DNA from: Pempheris klunzingeri
Taxonomy: Eukaryota > Chordata > Actinopteri > Acropomatiformes > Pempheridae
Length of the DNA stretch: 64,000 nt
Assembly (NCBI RefSeq): GCF_042242105.1
Contig: NC_092032.1
Location: forward strand, 11,767,915 to 11,831,914
Direction of reading: 5' to 3'
The notes beneath the pieces were generated by a model. That model had not been told where the DNA came from. It saw nothing but the letters and a program-made list of their open reading frames with translations, and did not search any database. The translations under genes and the position numbers were made by a program. Numbering within the stretch: position 1 is the first letter of the stretch; every line of letters starts with the position of its first letter. Positions 62,563 to 64,000 of this stretch are shown in pieces.

Positions 62563-62883
62563 CAGTGGTGGAGGAAGTGCTTTTACTTAAGTAAAAATGG
62601 CAGTACCACAGTATAGAAATACTCCATTGCAAGTAAAAGTCATCTACACAAGGAGCATCAAAATATACTTAAAGCACTACAAAAGTACTCACTATACAGG
62701 ATGGCCCATTTTATTAAAATGTGGTATTAATGGATTATAATTACTGATTTTCATGTTGCTGCTTGCGGGGCTAATTTTATATACTGTCAGTAAAACAATA
62801 ATTACTCTGTACTCAATTACTTGAGTACAGTGTAGGTACTCAAAGTTGTGCAGTATTGGAGTAAATGTACTTTTCCACCACTG
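62563..62883. mobile_element. Non-autonomous hAT-like DNA transposon (MITE)
   Basis: A 321-base element with terminal inverted repeats CAGTGGTGGAGGAAGTGCTT (left) and AAATGTACTTTTCCACCACTG-like (right). The interior is rich in ACTTAAGTAAAA, GTATAGAAATACTCCATTGC and AATTACTTGAGTAC. I recognise this as a widespread fish repeat whose copies start CAGTGGTGG. It has no coding capacity. The flanking bases (GCAACATA left, GTAATAAT right) are only a poor match for an 8-base duplication, so the copy is old. Confidence 0.8.
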
Positions 62884-63487
62884 GTAATAATGCTAGTAAT
62901 GTAATAGATCTCATTAATGGGGGATTGCTCATGACATTTTGCAAAGGACCTTAAATCCAAACAATTTAATTTTAATTTCTGTTTTGATAATGTTTTCCAT
63001 TTGCAGTAAGAAAATAGTAATTTCATTCATTTTTATTCATTTTAACCTGTTCTGGATTACAGTCATCCTGCGGAGGCTTCATCCCGCTTATGATCTGTGT
63101 TGGATTTTGCATTTTGGAAATTTTGCAGTTTGTATGTGTTAACTTTAATGTGACTCTTTGTAATTTCCTCTACACTACCATTATGGCCAAGTCTCTCTTG
63201 TAAAAAACGTAAGGTTTCTCCTCTGACTTTCAATTAAACAAATAAATACAATAAAATAAATAAATTCCTATTTCTGTCCCTGTCATTTGTGACTGCACCA
63301 ACAAGCTATTACCGATTTCTGGCATGTATGGCCTAACGTGCTTTCTCCGTGATGTCAGTAATTCAGATGCATCTGCAGCAGGCGATGCCCTTGGACATGG
63401 AAGTACACTTTGAGTGTTACTATAAAAATCTCTTCAACACAGGGAGAAAAAATCTATACGCAAGGGGTGAACTTTAAAAATTCAGGT

Positions 63488-63567
<80 letters not shown>

Positions 63568-63928
63568 CCTACCTTTCGATACTGGATGAATACAGAGACA
63601 AACAGAATTAGTAGTTTGCGTTATTCAAAGGGCTAAAAAGAGCATTCATGCCACATATTTAAGCCTATATAGTGAAAACAAGCACATGCAGCAGGAATAT
63701 TGCATTTGTTCTATATATTGAGGCTTTCTCACTGTTTTTAGGGATATGTAGTATGTTTAATGTCTCACAGCTATATTGCATGTTTTCACAGAGAAAAATG
63801 TTAGTCATGTGTGGATCCGTGTGCTTCTATTTGTTATCTTCATCTTTAAATACCTACTGACTGGTGGCCACCATGATCCAGGAATCAAAACGTGGAAAGA
63901 AAGGACATTCATTCATGCAAAAACTCAC
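62884..63928. other. Non-coding region to the right window edge
   Basis: AT-rich, no coding exon supported on either strand apart from the candidate at the very end. Contains the ATCT microsatellite. Confidence 0.4.
63488..63566. repeat. (ATCT)n tetranucleotide microsatellite
   Basis: About 19 uninterrupted ATCT units ending in two CTAC variants. Confidence 0.98.
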
Positions 63929-64000
63929 CCGAGGCTTGAAACTTGCTTCTCCTTCCAAAAGTTGACCCATCAAAGAAAAGGTGAGATCGCTGGAGGGCCA
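63929..64000 (-). other. Possible internal exon, cut by the window edge
   Basis: On the minus strand an open frame WPSSDLTFSLMGQLLEGEAS then FKPR runs to a good donor (CCTCGG then GTGAGT) at 63928. Another frame (ALQRSHLFFDGSTFGRRSKF) is also open. No family recognised. Phase 0 at the donor would fit the possible terminal exon at 57460-57582, which would leave rrs1 nested in the intron. Confidence 0.25.

Noticed and set aside
63488-63566. ATCT array considered as a CRISPR-like or regulatory repeat
   Set aside because: A plain tetranucleotide microsatellite without spacers.

Overview
The window is vertebrate nuclear DNA, almost certainly from a teleost fish. The genes have many short exons with GT..AG introns, vertebrate-type proteins and AATAAA signals. 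Between them lie long CA/GT, AAT and ATCT microsatellites and degenerate short repeats that I recognise as typical of fish genomes. No bacterial, phage, CRISPR or viral gene was recognised.

Gene order matches human chromosome 8q13, read in the opposite direction. From left to right: cops5 (+, 3' part only), ppp1r42 (+), tcf24 (+), a snhg6-like snoRNA host gene (+) with three SNORD87 copies, mcmdc2 (-), sgk3 (-), mybl1 (+), vxn/vexin (-) and rrs1 (-). From memory, human also has VCPIP1 between SGK3 and MYBL1, and ADHFE1 between VXN and RRS1. Neither was recognised here.

I joined exons by hand from splice signals and phase. mcmdc2 (678 aa), sgk3 (492 aa), mybl1 (765 aa), tcf24 (171 aa), vxn (191 aa) and rrs1 (343 aa) come out as complete, uninterrupted coding sequences. 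ppp1r42 is complete apart from a choice between two 3' ends. cops5 starts before the window.

Several genes act in germ cells: mybl1 (A-MYB, meiotic transcription), mcmdc2 (meiotic recombination) and ppp1r42 (testis/centrosome). This fits the regulatory signs seen: RFX X-box-like palindromes upstream of ppp1r42 and mcmdc2, an array of four CCAAT boxes upstream of mybl1, and miR-34/449 8-mer sites and Pumilio elements in the mybl1 3' UTR. cops5, the snoRNA host gene and rrs1 are housekeeping genes for protein turnover and ribosome biogenesis.

The most interesting observations are: (1) the vexin gene encodes a recognisable SH3 domain in its middle; (2) SNORD87 is triplicated over three introns of its host; (3) the single coding intron of tcf24 is open and in frame, so its retention would insert a poly-asparagine segment; (4) two possible exons of an unrecognised minus-strand gene flank rrs1.
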